From Curvularia sp. ZM96 (taxonomy: Eukaryota > Ascomycota > Dothideomycetes > Pleosporales > Pleosporaceae), in NCBI GenBank assembly GCA_022457065.1, contig JAJGBQ010000001.1, positions 3,348,001 through 3,412,000 of the forward strand: a DNA stretch of 64,000 nucleotides. The letters run 5' to 3'. Positions 1 to 10,885 of the stretch are shown piece by piece. Below the pieces are notes generated by a model. The model saw only the letters and a list, made by a program, of their open reading frames with translations, was not told the DNA's origin and did not search any database. Position 1 is the stretch's first letter. Each line of letters opens with the position of its first letter. A program made the translations under genes and the position numbers.

Positions 1-90
1 TTTTTTGAGGCTGTCGATGTATTGTGCGAACTCGTCGGTAAGCTCCTCGAAGGTGCCCTCGATGAGCAGCGTGGTCTTGGCGCCCGGCAT
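1..90 (-). CDS. Eukaryotic translation initiation factor 3 subunit M, N-terminal fragment (partial)
   Basis: This is the first 30 codons of a gene that continues beyond the left edge. The ATG is at 88-90 on the minus strand and the frame stays open to base 1. The peptide begins MPGAKTTLLIEGTFEEL and continues with an acidic, helical stretch ending in two lysines. That opening is the one I associate with fungal eIF3m, a PCI-domain subunit of the eIF3 complex that acts in cytoplasmic translation initiation. The PCI domain itself lies outside the window, so the call rests only on the conserved N-terminus. No intron is visible in the piece present. The upstream sequence (91 onward) has no in-frame extension that I can support. 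Confidence 0.6.
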   Translation of the reverse strand, partial: MPGAKTTLLIEGTFEELTDEFAQYIDSLKK

Positions 91-1583
91 GGTGATTGTC
101 GCTGAGAATTAGACGTGCGGAGTGTGTAGGCAGCGGGCGCTGTGGGCGGGGCTGGTGGATGGTCGACAATGGGATGCGCTTTGGTGGGATGCCAAGATTC
201 GCGTTGGAATTTTGGAGTCACTATCGATAGCCGCACAGGCTCTCTTGTACGTATCTTTTCAACGCTTGAGTGATCGCACCCAGGATAGTATTTTCATACT
301 AACACTTGTAGAGAGATGATATTCGTCTGATTCTGCACTAACAACACCACCGTCGTTGGTCATACTACATCGTCGTACAGATAGCATCGCTCTCATCTCA
401 TTGCTACGCCAAAGTACAAGACAATCGTCGAAAGATTCAACATCAATGTCAATTCTATGCATATTTTGTGTGTTCTGGTAAGATATTTAGGGAAAGGGTG
501 CCTAATTTAATGCCATATCACTTGTGTAGAATAGTTCCACATAAGCCACATAGTTGAGGCAAAACCTGCACAACGTATGGGTGTAGAGTAGATTGTTGAG
601 CTTTTCATATATTGCATACTGATAGCGTAAAATCTAGGACTATTGCTTCTCTTTGTGCTATGAATAATCTTCCAACGCTGTTCTGGCAATATTTTCTTGT
701 TTCTAAAACCGCGACTTGTTGAACGTTAGAGACATATTAATCTTCGTACACACAACTTTCCCCCTCTTCCCCCATCCCTCTATATGTTGTAGAACAGCTT
801 TGTATCACATGACAGTAATTCTAGTTGTGAGTTATGTGGTCCAGATTATAGCTTTGATAGACGTTTTTAGTGAGAGACAGTCATATTAACTTACCTACAC
901 TATACACATGATAGAATACGTAGGTAATTTATTATAACTCTTTCTCTCTAACACCTGTAGAGATTCTGAATTCGATAGGGGGTGCTATTTTTGGTTTGAT
1001 CTACCTAAGGATATAAAGCTGCTTTTTTGTAGTCAAACCGCCTACGTAGTTATCTCGGTCACAATAATGTGAGCAGACTAGTTAGCTCGCTTTGCCAATT
1101 CCTACTTATCGAATTTGTAAGACTGTTGAAGGAGACTAGACATGTCAAACTTCTTTTCAATCTAAGATAATCAGCATGCAATGTTCTCCTATCTACGATA
1201 ATCAGGCCATTGCGTTGGAATGCTTGGCGTTTCATACAGCTGCAGATGCACATAGGGACTGTGCTTTTCTGTAATGACATAATGTCTTGTTCAGTGGCGC
1301 TGCTAGTGTAGCGATCAGACATCTCCAAAGCAAAAGACGTAGTTGACAGTGGTCGACAATTGATGCATCATAATAACCAATCGATGGTGCGGTTTCCAGG
1401 AAGCGCGTCGCGAAACACGCGCGTGAATGTCTGACGTCAAGCCCCAACTGTCGCGCCTCACCCTCACCCTCACCATTCATCCGCGCTGGCGCTCAGTACA
1501 TGTCGTTCTTTTTCTGGTTCCATATCTTCTCTTCTGCTCCGTCAGCATGAGCATCTCATTTTGTTCCACCGTCTTCTCCCATA
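91..1583. other. Intergenic region between eIF3m and the 888-aa gene
   Basis: About 1.5 kb shared by two divergently transcribed genes. The middle part (roughly 450-1080) is AT-rich with many TA and AT steps and only short open frames of unlikely composition. The part next to the 1584 start is richer in C and T, with a small CCCTCA-type tandem around 1455-1475. I see no RNA gene or mobile element. Confidence 0.5.
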
Positions 1584-4250
1584 ATGCCTTCACATCCCTT
1601 TGAAGCAGCGCTTAGCCAACCAGAAAGCGACGTGCCACATGCACAACTCGTTACCCTGCTTTCCGACGGCGATTTTAGTGATCCCGATCTTGCTACGATC
1701 GCAGAGAATTACCTAATTGCCTTCTGCAATCCCAATAGATCCACCGTACGACGAAGATGGATTGGCATTACTCTTACGCGTATGCTGGAGAAGTCTGATT
1801 GTGTCGCGCGCACCCTACGACTATCAGAGCCGTTAAAGAACTTGGGTGCTATTATAACGAGCTATGAGGAACAAGGGGTGGTCAAAATCATCGCTGGCCT
1901 CATCATGCGACAAGGATTGAAGCAGAACATTGAATACCACAGGTTTTGGCCGACTGAAAAGCCTGCTAATAGCGCTCTCCGTTTTCCGCAACGCTCAGGT
2001 CCAGAATGGATGAGAGATTTCCACGCATTCCTCGATTCTTTCGGCAAACCGACTGTCACAGACGTGAACAATAAAACTTATATCGGATACATTGCTTCCA
2101 TAGTTACTTCAGACGGATTCGCACGTGGAGGGCCTGGCAATGACATATCCGCTGCAATCCTGGAGACTGGAATGCTGACCATTATTGTGTCTGACGCACA
2201 CCTCGAAACCTGCCACTTCGTGGACATTCCGGTCAGTCATATCATCAGTACACGCTCGGAACGACCGATGGTATGCGAATCATGCAGCGTTATACTGTCA
2301 CTCAAATCTGAACCCTGGGCTTACTATCTGAACTCTGCGCAACGAACTGCAACTGAGATATCTCTGGTGTTCAAGCAATCCAAGAACGCTGTGCAATGGC
2401 AGGACTACATTCAACAGTATCAAAAGGCATACGAAGATCATCATCGCATCTGTCACATCTCGCCTGTCGATACAAACCCCTCGCTGGCGAGGCAAGATCG
2501 GCAACAAAAGTCGCCTTCCAGTCGCTCATCACATAGTTTAGCAGAGCAATCGGGTGTTGAGAAATACTCCAAACCCCGCCACAAGTTTTCACCACCAAAA
2601 GCACACGCACAGCCGCGTCGAAGTAGTTCACAGACATCAATACGAGGAGAAGATACAATTTCGGCGGCACAGTTCAGACGCATAGAATGCAGCAAGGAAA
2701 GACAGACTCGTGCTCCACGAGCCGCCAAGCAAAACGCCTTGAAGAAGCTTGGTTTACAGTCTAGTGTCAACGGACACGGTCAAAAGAGAGGAAGGCAACA
2801 GAGGGACTCAGACGCGTCCGGTGCAACATCATCGGCCAAGGGAGAAGAATCATCCAAAAATACCAAATCAGGCAATTTGCATGTTGGACACACAGTCAAA
2901 GATGACGAAGAACATGCTGCAACACCAAAAAGACTAAAGAAACAAGCCAGTACTAAGCGTAAGGTGGATGTGCAGCTTGTGAAGGATGGAGAACAGACGA
3001 AGAGGTCGCGAATACAATCAGATAGCTTTACGGACATGACCGTCACAGCAGAAACAGGGCAAGCTCGATCGCGAATACTCACGAAAGCATTCTCATCTGC
3101 ATTATCTTCGCGGCACTCGCTCATCGAAGGACTGAAAGCTTCACAGGAGCAAGCTGATTCTGACGCATCATTCAAAAAGCCAACGCTACCTGCACATAAC
3201 GCTCGATCTCCGTCCACTCCAGCAAAGCCGAAGCAAAAGGTCGTAGAGACCCGTAGCAGACTACAGACCCCGAGAGATCCAAGGTCTTTTTATGGTGATA
3301 TCTTCTCTCAGATGCCATCATCACCACCGATACCCTGTCAACCGGACGAGGGAGTGGGGTGGTCACGGGAAACTGCAGCTGAGGCAGTAATACTGTCAAG
3401 CAACAGCAAACCTGTGCCTGCATCGCCAAACGCGGAATCAACAGCAATATCTGGTCATGCGGATAGTGATGATGTTGCACTTGAGAAACAAACAGGAGAT
3501 TCGCAGATCGCGATAAGCGATCCTTTTACACGGAGGTCCAAAGGTGGAAAAGTCACATCTTTTCTACGTCGTTTGACAGGAGAAGAACCAGCAGATGTAG
3601 CTTCTGACCTAGGAACCGACGTTTCGCAAACTGGACTGGCTCGAGACATGAATTTTAGCACCTCTAGACTGGATGATACCGCAACAACGATTGAGCCGCT
3701 TCCACAGCTCATGTCCGGCCAAGAGAAGACGAATCACCTTACTCTAGCCTGTATGCAAGAGATGGACGGGGATCTTGGCATGGTGAGCGACATTCTAAAT
3801 GGTGATGTCCAGGAAGATCAGCAACACTCTTCAGAATCTGACCTTCCACCGGTTTATTTCAGTTCCTCGCCGCCAAGATTGGGCTCGCTCACCAGTAATA
3901 GCTCGACTTCTGCCACGCCATTACCTTCCTCTCAATATGCGTTGCTTTCGTCGGAAGCTAACGAAATCCATTGGGAAATGAGTCCGGAATCTCACCAGCG
4001 CAATTTACACCATCTTTTGGCTTGCACACCGGAAGGTATTGCTGCTACCGATTCTGTCCTTTGTGGTATTGCAGAGACGTTTGTGAAAGATAGCAATTGT
4101 GTGCTACAATCACTCTCAAGTCAAGATAACAATGACCATGAACGCGTATTCATAGACATGGAGGCCAAGCGTGAAGCTCTCGGCGAAGAGCTCGAATGTG
4201 CCACTGAGCTCAGAGCTGACGATGGAAGGAAGGCTGATACTCTAGTCTAG
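1584..4250 (+). CDS. Nuclear protein with N-terminal helical and PH-like domains; candidate Red1/Rec10/SYCP2-type meiotic axis protein
   Basis: Single-exon gene, 888 aa, with the ATG in a CCATAATG context. Residues 1-150 look like a compact helical (ARM-like) unit. Residues about 163-285 alternate strands and end in a helix, like a PH/Spt16M-type fold (YIGYIASIVTS, then LTIIVSDAHLE, VILSLK and EISLVFK). Residues about 290-790 are low-complexity, rich in S, K, Q and charged residues, with basic nuclear-localisation-like clusters (KRLKKQ, KRSR). Residues 800-880 turn helical again (METFVKD-like stretch, then DMEAKREALGEELE). This order matches the known plan of SYCP2/Red1/Rec10 axis core proteins: helical repeat, PH-like domain, long disordered linker, C-terminal coiled coil. 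Sequence similarity is weak by eye, so the identity is a hypothesis. It could instead be another PH-containing chromatin protein. No downstream exon is visible. Confidence 0.5.
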   Translation: MPSHPFEAALSQPESDVPHAQLVTLLSDGDFSDPDLATIAENYLIAFCNPNRSTVRRRWIGITLTRMLEKSDCVARTLRLSEPLKNLGAIITSYEEQGVVKIIAGLIMRQGLKQNIEYHRFWPTEKPANSALRFPQRSGPEWMRDFHAFLDSFGKPTVTDVNNKTYIGYIASIVTSDGFARGGPGNDISAAILETGMLTIIVSDAHLETCHFVDIPVSHIISTRSERPMVCESCSVILSLKSEPWAYYLNSAQRTATEISLVFKQSKNAVQWQDYIQQYQKAYEDHHRICHISPVDTNPSLARQDRQQKSPSSRSSHSLAEQSGVEKYSKPRHKFSPPKAHAQPRRSSSQTSIRGEDTISAAQFRRIECSKERQTRAPRAAKQNALKKLGLQSSVNGHGQKRGRQQRDSDASGATSSAKGEESSKNTKSGNLHVGHTVKDDEEHAATPKRLKKQASTKRKVDVQLVKDGEQTKRSRIQSDSFTDMTVTAETGQARSRILTKAFSSALSSRHSLIEGLKASQEQADSDASFKKPTLPAHNARSPSTPAKPKQKVVETRSRLQTPRDPRSFYGDIFSQMPSSPPIPCQPDEGVGWSRETAAEAVILSSNSKPVPASPNAESTAISGHADSDDVALEKQTGDSQIAISDPFTRRSKGGKVTSFLRRLTGEEPADVASDLGTDVSQTGLARDMNFSTSRLDDTATTIEPLPQLMSGQEKTNHLTLACMQEMDGDLGMVSDILNGDVQEDQQHSSESDLPPVYFSSSPPRLGSLTSNSSTSATPLPSSQYALLSSEANEIHWEMSPESHQRNLHHLLACTPEGIAATDSVLCGIAETFVKDSNCVLQSLSSQDNNDHERVFIDMEAKREALGEELECATELRADDGRKADTLV

Positions 4251-4746
4251 ACTTGTACAATACTCATAATATGTTACGATTGGGATGATTTTCTAGAGTG
4301 CAGCATCGCTCATCCAAGCCTGCACTGCTGATGTACGCCATCATGATTACCAAGCAGCTAGGCGACGTGTCCAATGTGTGTACGAAGTAGTATAATTTCC
4401 TCAGGAAATACAGCCACAACAAATCGTATTCCGATTGAACTAGCCCCAAGTGACTTAGTGTCATGCACGCTCGCAGAACAGTACATAGGTCGGCGGGGCG
4501 CCAAAGCTAATATCCGCTCCACGCAGCCCAGCTCCTCGCCATTGCTGTCGCAGCAATCTACAAACAGAAGTTTTTCAACCCTTTTATCATTTAGCAGCAA
4601 AAATTCTAGTTGTCTGTACACTTTGTCCCAAAACTGACACCTCTCTCCCCATTCGACGGACCTGTCAAGCAGTCCTACCCTTATTCACACACATACCAGT
4701 CACAACAAGGGGGGAAGGCTAAGAGAAGGCCAAAGTTGACTCCAAA
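4251..4746. other. Intergenic spacer
   Basis: About 500 bp holding the 3' flank of the upstream gene and the promoter of the next one in the same direction. A purine-rich run (around 4706-4735) lies just upstream of the next ATG. I find no feature I would name. Confidence 0.4.
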
Positions 4747-5226
4747 ATGCCGTCAATCACTCCCTCCTACACCCGCATCCCAAGCTTCTATCGCATGTTC
4801 TTCACCTATCTCGACCCTCTCATCTGCGTCTGGGGCGCATCCATGGACTTTTTCCTCCCTTCGCTCGTCCTCTCTTCACACATTCCCTCGCCACCTGTCC
4901 CAGACCAGGGCCATATCATGGTTCTAACACAGCGCGGAGGCGGTATGTTAAACTTTGGTATTGTTTCTGCTGTGCTGCTGCGATATACAGAAGACGTCAA
5001 CGTGTGGGCCATCGTACAGGTGGCGTGTTTTGTGGTGGACCTGGCGTATTATTGGAGTGTATGGCGTGTTCTGGGTAGCCAGGGTCGCCTGAGTCCTGCA
5101 TTGTGGCGGGCCGAGGATTGGGGGAGTATAGGTATTACCGCGGTCGCGGGGGCGGTTAGGTTGGCGTTTTTGATGGGAGTGGGGTTTAACAAGAGGAGCG
5201 GCATCAAGAGTGGGAAGGGGCAGTAG
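4747..5226 (+). CDS. Small four-helix fungal membrane protein (DUF7704-like)
   Basis: Intronless, 159 aa, ATG in an AAAATGCC context. The protein begins with a short polar segment, then a hydrophobic stretch with YRMFFTYLDPLICVWGA. Three more hydrophobic segments follow: around LNFGIVSAVLLRY, VWAIVQVACFVVDLAYYWSVW and GITAVAGAVRLAFLMGVG. It ends in a basic tail (NKRSGIKSGKGQ). The pattern of an N-terminal 'RhFhYhDPL' motif followed by four membrane segments recalls the uncharacterised fungal family now called DUF7704. I have no functional information. It sits 496 bp downstream of the candidate axis gene on the same strand and is convergent with the rhodopsin-domain gene that ends at 5425. Confidence 0.65.
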   Translation: MPSITPSYTRIPSFYRMFFTYLDPLICVWGASMDFFLPSLVLSSHIPSPPVPDQGHIMVLTQRGGGMLNFGIVSAVLLRYTEDVNVWAIVQVACFVVDLAYYWSVWRVLGSQGRLSPALWRAEDWGSIGITAVAGAVRLAFLMGVGFNKRSGIKSGKGQ

Positions 5227-5424
5227 AACTTTCTACTTCGTACTGCTCTTAGGGCGCGTATTGGATTAGGGAGGTCTGACCTCCGAGCTTGTATCGCATG
5301 AGAGATCCAGCGAGGCTGACGCTTGAGGTACCGTTCCCTAATATCCAAGGCGTTTTGGTATGCTCCATACGCGCTGCAGCTGTTGGTGTAATAGTGAATG
5401 GAATATGAATAAACTGCGATTAAA

Positions 5425-6699
5425 CTACTTCTTGGTAGCCCTCTCTGAGATGTCAACCTGAACATTTGTTACCTTAGTAATGCTCAAAAACTTGGCTTTC
5501 ATAGCCGGTTCGCAAACCTCGAGCTCCAAGTCCTCACACGTCCCACCTACAATATGTCGCTCCGACTCGGAACAGGAATTGACTTTAGATGATTTCCTGC
5601 CGTTTCTAGAAGTGGTCATTGTTGCGCCGGTCAGTCCTGAGTGGTAGGTTGGATCAACGGATGGGAGCGAGCGGCGGTTGCTGAACAGACTTGTCCTCCA
5701 CGAAAACTTCTCTGCAACAAGGCGGTACAGAGGGCGCAGCGTGGAGAGAGAGCCAGCAGTGATCGCAAGACTCATTTCGATCTCTGACCAAATGGCAATA
5801 GGGACCGTTGCGTAGAGGAACTCTGGATCTCGAAAGGTCTGCACATATGCTAGGCGGACGATGACTGCTGAGCTTGCGCTGTCAAAATATCTTAGCAGGC
5901 TATCTTGGTAGTAGTGCGAGGTAATAAACAACTTACATGCATCCCATGCTGAGGATGGGAACAAGAGCAAACTTTTGATTTCGACTCATGGATAGGCCTT
6001 TGACTAGGAAGGCGGGGAGGATTGCAAAAGCAAAATCCGACGCGGCGAAAATAGCAGACATGACATATGTCAAAGTTATGATGACATCGATGCTGATACA
6101 TGTTCCTTTATCGCCGACAGCTCTGGTCCAGAAGTAGTGAACAGGCGTGCACTGAAACATGGCAAGGAGGCCGTAGGCAGTGCCTATGATGACGCTGATC
6201 CAAATAGCAAAGTGTGTAATGTATCGGGATCGCACTTGCGTGAAGGGCGTGTAGCGGAGTAGCGAGAGACCTAGGGATACTTTGGCACTGATCATGGTCA
6301 GGCAGTATGTCCAGTAACAGATCCACCAAAACTGCAGCGGAACGCAGGTTAGCAAATGCACACTGATCAACGTTTGACTGGATTTTGTTTACCCGTAAAG
6401 CCATCATCATGCTGTGAGGAGGAATGTCCTTCATGAGTCTTCCAGTGCCGGTAAATGCACCTCCAGTGGCGCATATCACGTTCACCGTGTGTACTACTTG
6501 AGCGAACAGCATCCACCGGTCATCCCAGCCAAAGGCCTTGACTACAAAGGTTCGCACGTAAACCCGCAATACCACAGCTATCCATGATATGGATAGAAAG
6601 GCAATCTCGATCTAGTTACCCTCGTCAACCATGTCCAACAAGGGTCATGCCTTACATTCTTACCCGAATCATCTCCCTGGCGCGATGTCCGATCGCCAT
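5425..6699 (-). CDS. Pth11-like integral membrane protein with fungal rhodopsin domain
   Basis: Four exons: 6664-6699, 6393-6611, 5937-6331 and 5425-5878, joined in one frame to 367 aa. The donors are GTAAGA, GTAAAC and GTAAGT, and the introns are 52, 61 and 58 nt. The start is the first ATG after an in-frame TAA. Seven hydrophobic segments are visible. They include the first helix with WIAVVLRVYVRT, the motif GWDDRWML after it, a second-third helix pair ending in GLSLLRYTP, and the late signature DFAFAILPAFLV followed by SMGCIASSAVIVRL. These landmarks are typical of the fungal 'rhodopsin domain' (Pth11-related) family of putative surface receptors. There is no CFEM domain in the supported model, and the C-terminal 100 residues are polar and cytosolic in character. 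Ligand and pathway cannot be inferred. Confidence 0.8.
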
Positions 6700-9600
6700 G
6701 ATGGCTTAACAAAACCTGAACCGAATGAATAACAAGACGTTGTATCAAAATGGCGGTGGTGGATCGATGAGCGGGAGGTCCACTGGGTAGCACTTATATC
6801 TCAGAGTCATGTACACACCCATATGGCAGCATGCTACGCATGTCTCTGGGGCAGTACCACACTCGTATGCCACGCTAGTACACGCACCCAAGGTGCAGAG
6901 GTACGGAGCTATCCGAGCAAAGTCAAAGTAGTTAGTCTCTAGATCGCGGCTGGGCAACATGATCGTGATGTTCCTGCAGTTCCGACCATACGGTTCCCCC
7001 GTGCGGAAGCAATGATCCAGGCCGCCGAGTTTGCCGGGTGAATTTGCCGCCTGGCTTTGATTTGTTCTGGTGTTGAACTGGGAATAGAGTTTGGCTTTCA
7101 AGGGCCCAGTGAAAGTCGCTTAAGACGGGCTGGAGCACCATGGGCTAAGTCATCGTAACCTAGTCAGATGATTGCAACGCGTCTGCTTGTGCTCATTGGC
7201 TCGCGTTCCCTGTGTTGTTTTTTCTTTTTTGGGAGACCGCGTGATCACTTCATTCTGGATCTCTTAGCTTTGTAGCAATGCGCGTAATGCGGGCCTAGAT
7301 ACCCATCATCATGCCAATGTGGCGGGCTTGACAATTCGGTCGTGACCCTATGTTTCTCGTCTCTCAGAAGCTCTTAGCTGCCACTACCCAGATAAGAACC
7401 TGGGGCAGCAACATGTGCACCAGGACCGCATGTTTGTGCTGCTCGGCTCTTGTTCCTTCGGAAACTGGACATCATCTATGAAGTTCCTCTTAATGACGTT
7501 GAACATGCCATATGTCGTCAGGCAGCATTGCTTCCGCGAGATATACGCCATAGGTTGCTGATCATTATGACACGGCCTCGGCCATATAGGGACTCACTGC
7601 TCAGCGCGGCTCAGTTCGGTCCAGCAAGTGTCACCAACTGAGCTACTTACCTCAAGCTTGACTGTGTTTGTGTTGGCAGAGACGGGAACCGGCCTGTCTA
7701 CCACTCGAAAAGGGGTGGAGATACATCTTAGTCATGTCAAGCCACGCGGAAGCAGCTCCGATGGGTATCTACTCAAACCAGGATCTCATCCGAACTAGGG
7801 GCTAAACGCTCTAACGTGTACCTTAACCAAAGTGCGAGTTCCGAATTTTGCCATGTTTTGGGGTTTGCCCCATCATCTCCACGACTGGGTGATGGTAGTG
7901 TACCACTGATTGTGTTGTTTCTTTCAAGATACATTCTGAAAATATTTGCGCACGATAGTTATGACATGAAACCTATCTCCGGATGCATTGTTTCTCCTAG
8001 TGCATCGTTTCTGTAGAATCACACTAGCATCGGAGAAAGGTCAACCGAAACTAAATCACATGTGTCATTACGGTATGTTAGACCCTTTCGCTCTGTGAGC
8101 CAATCATCTCCTGTGGATCGCTCTCAATGTCCCTACATAATATAGGTTATCTTTTTCAACCGTCGACAATATCATTCCGCCCATCTTGACTCGTCAACCG
8201 ACGCGGGTGCCGGCGCGGCGCGGGCGGTTCAGATGCCGGAATGTCATTATAGCGTCTCTCCTGTCGGTGAACTGACTTGCGAGCGCCACAACAACAGAGG
8301 GGGTAAAGGTTATGCAGGCATGCTTGAACATTAGAGGCTAGTCTATCAATCGTCAAACATAAGTTTCCCGAGGATTTCTCAACCCAATGCGAAGGCTCCT
8401 GTGTTTAGTTCATAGTTGTTGTGGCTTATGGCCTTCCAAGCCTGATTCTGATCACATTTGACTACCCATATCTTTAATTTTGAAAATCTGGTCAAATTGG
8501 ATATCATTTCTTCAACATTCAAGGATATGTGAGACTTCTATGTGCTCTTCAGCGACCTTAGTACAGTCTCCTGGTGCAGCTAAACTGGTATGTATAGAAC
8601 TGTCATCAGCCGGGAATGCAGCACTCACAATGAAATCCCGCAATGTCACGATGTAACAAGCCGCATACGTCCATGTCTCACACCTGTTGCCGTATCTCAG
8701 GTGAGGAAATGTCCCAACCTAGTAAATGTCAGTTAACATTTCGCCTTGCATCCTGGTAAGTAATTGCCCTGTACTACCGAAGAGTAAACAAGATGCATGC
8801 ATTGCATCTTTACCATGCCTTGCGCTGCTAAGCCATATTATGAGCCTGAGGTGTTATTGTCACGCTTGCTGCATGACCTTGTAGCAAGTGAGTAAGAGGC
8901 CCGTTTCTGAGGATTGCAGTCATGAACTTTTGCAGCGTAAGAGGATTGACGCGTGCAGTTCCTCTTTTAGCAGGCACAGGGTGATAATAACTAGGACCGA
9001 GAGAAGTGAGTTTAGATAACGAAGCAGGATATTCTCATGCGCTATTCATCCCTTTGGGATTGGTCCAAGTCGATGTTGCAACAATCGGGCTGGAGTACTA
9101 CAGAGTGTGTCCTATTTTTGTGCGGGAGATCTTCGTTATCAAAGTCGTGGCTTCGACCAAAGCACCCAAGAGAAAAAAAGAACTGACACTAATGTTTATG
9201 GCAGCACGTTATATGGAGTATGATTCTGCATAGGCATCTGATGTGATCTTGTAGAGCTCTGTACCAAACTATCAAGATGAGCAAGGAGAAAGCAAAAAAT
9301 AGTTAGATAGCAACTTATCTCGTATTCCTTTCGGTACAGTCCTACAACAACCTTATTACGGGCGTCCGTAAGCCTGGCTCAAATATTACTGGGCGGCTGA
9401 ACCTTTTGAGCATACACCTGTGGCCAATTGGCAAGCCAAGTAGTAGTACTCTGCCATCTTACATAGGGCGTGAGACTGTGGACCAATGGAACAGCAGCAC
9501 TTTAGTTGAAAGGAACAGAAATAATGCACTCATAAGCTAGCTGTGCTGGAACACAGGGTCTCGGAATATATCTTGTTTCGCAGTCAAAGCACCAACTTAA

Positions 9601-10885
9601 GCACAAGTAGTCGTAGCGTTGGCATCCGGCAAACTAAGTTGCGAGTTGAGAGACAAGCAGAACGCAATTGATGCCAGAGAGGAACCGGCAATGATTTTGA
9701 ACAGGGGCGTCATTATTACGCACAAGAAAAACAACGAATAGACCGTGCTGAACCATTCCCACCGTTCACAGCGATCATTCTATATCTCGTTGATGGAACA
9801 GCACCACCATCCTGCTTTGTTATGCCGCTTCCAGGATTTGTCTACTTGGGTACAGCGCCTTGGCCAGTATCCCGTACTTACACGTGTAGTCCAGCCCGTC
9901 GACTACTTCATCCAATCAAACCTGTAACACTAGTTGTTTTGAGTATCTTTGCCTCTTTTCATCAGCCTCCGAGCTATTACATGCCTGGCCAGCCAGGGAA
10001 GCCATAAGTAGTGAGATTGCCGGTTCATCCGGGCACTCTAGATCTCTTTACGTATGCGATGATTCTTATGAATGCACGACGCTGTTGAGATGAAACCATG
10101 TTAAGAATACACGCATTAATACTTGTCTATGACATGTGTATATTGGCAGTTGAACAGGTAGTGGATGAGGATCGTAGCATCTGCAACTAATCTGTAGGAT
10201 TGGAATGCCCCCAGCCGTAGTTACAACAGGGTATAGTTCAGAAACATTGTGCTTTACATAAGTGCTTACGGAGCGGCCTGAAAACTCACATTGCGTAGCA
10301 GTTGACGGTAACTTCAATACTAACAGCAGTTAGGGTCTCTATTTCTTCCGCGATTTTCCGCCTTCTTGCTACTTCAACCTAAGTCAGCATCGGTACTCAA
10401 AGAAAGGGATCGCTAAAACGGTTCACCGGTAGTTTTTCCTAGAGTAAACAAGCTATTGTTTTGACAGCTTTACATAATCTGCAGCAGTAGCGTGTCTTCA
10501 TCCGCCCAGCAGCTCAGGGGAAGTATCTAAGCTAAAGTTCAAATAATTCTACTTGATAGTTAACAAAGCTGCATTTGCTAGTAGTTGCAAGATGCCTGGT
10601 ATACACTATTTGATTGAAAGAGGACACTCAAGCATAACACCGTCTCCAGTGCGTTGTCTGACAATGTGTAGCTCACAAATTAACAAATACGATCCCACGT
10701 AAGCTACAGCAATTATTGTCCCGAGAGTAGTGAGGTATGCCACGTAGTATATGGCGTTAAGTGATGAGAAGAGTTATAAAATTATTTCTGTCTTTACAAG
10801 AAGATAATCAAAAGTCTATACAAGGACAAGAATATCTCATGACACATGGTAAATACAAATCATCTGTTGCAGTCCTGATATCATC
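6700..10885. other. Gene-free stretch (about 4.2 kb)
   Basis: Both strands contain only short open frames with unlikely composition and no recognisable domain. A 118-codon open frame at 6745-7101 (minus) contains several cysteines but lacks an ATG and does not join the neighbouring gene. I see no terminal inverted repeats, transposase fragment or tRNA. Base composition looks mixed rather than strongly AT-biased. The stretch separates the Pth11-like gene from the maltose group. Confidence 0.5.

Noticed and set aside
6745..7101. Cysteine-containing open frame upstream of the Pth11-like gene, possibly a CFEM domain
   Set aside because: The frame lacks an ATG, cysteine spacing does not fit CFEM (no conserved Asp), and no splice joins it to the receptor gene, whose own ATG follows an in-frame stop.
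7620..7655. tRNA-like A box on the minus strand (TAGCTCAGTTGG)
   Set aside because: No matching D-stem partner and no B box at a suitable distance; probably chance or a very old relic.
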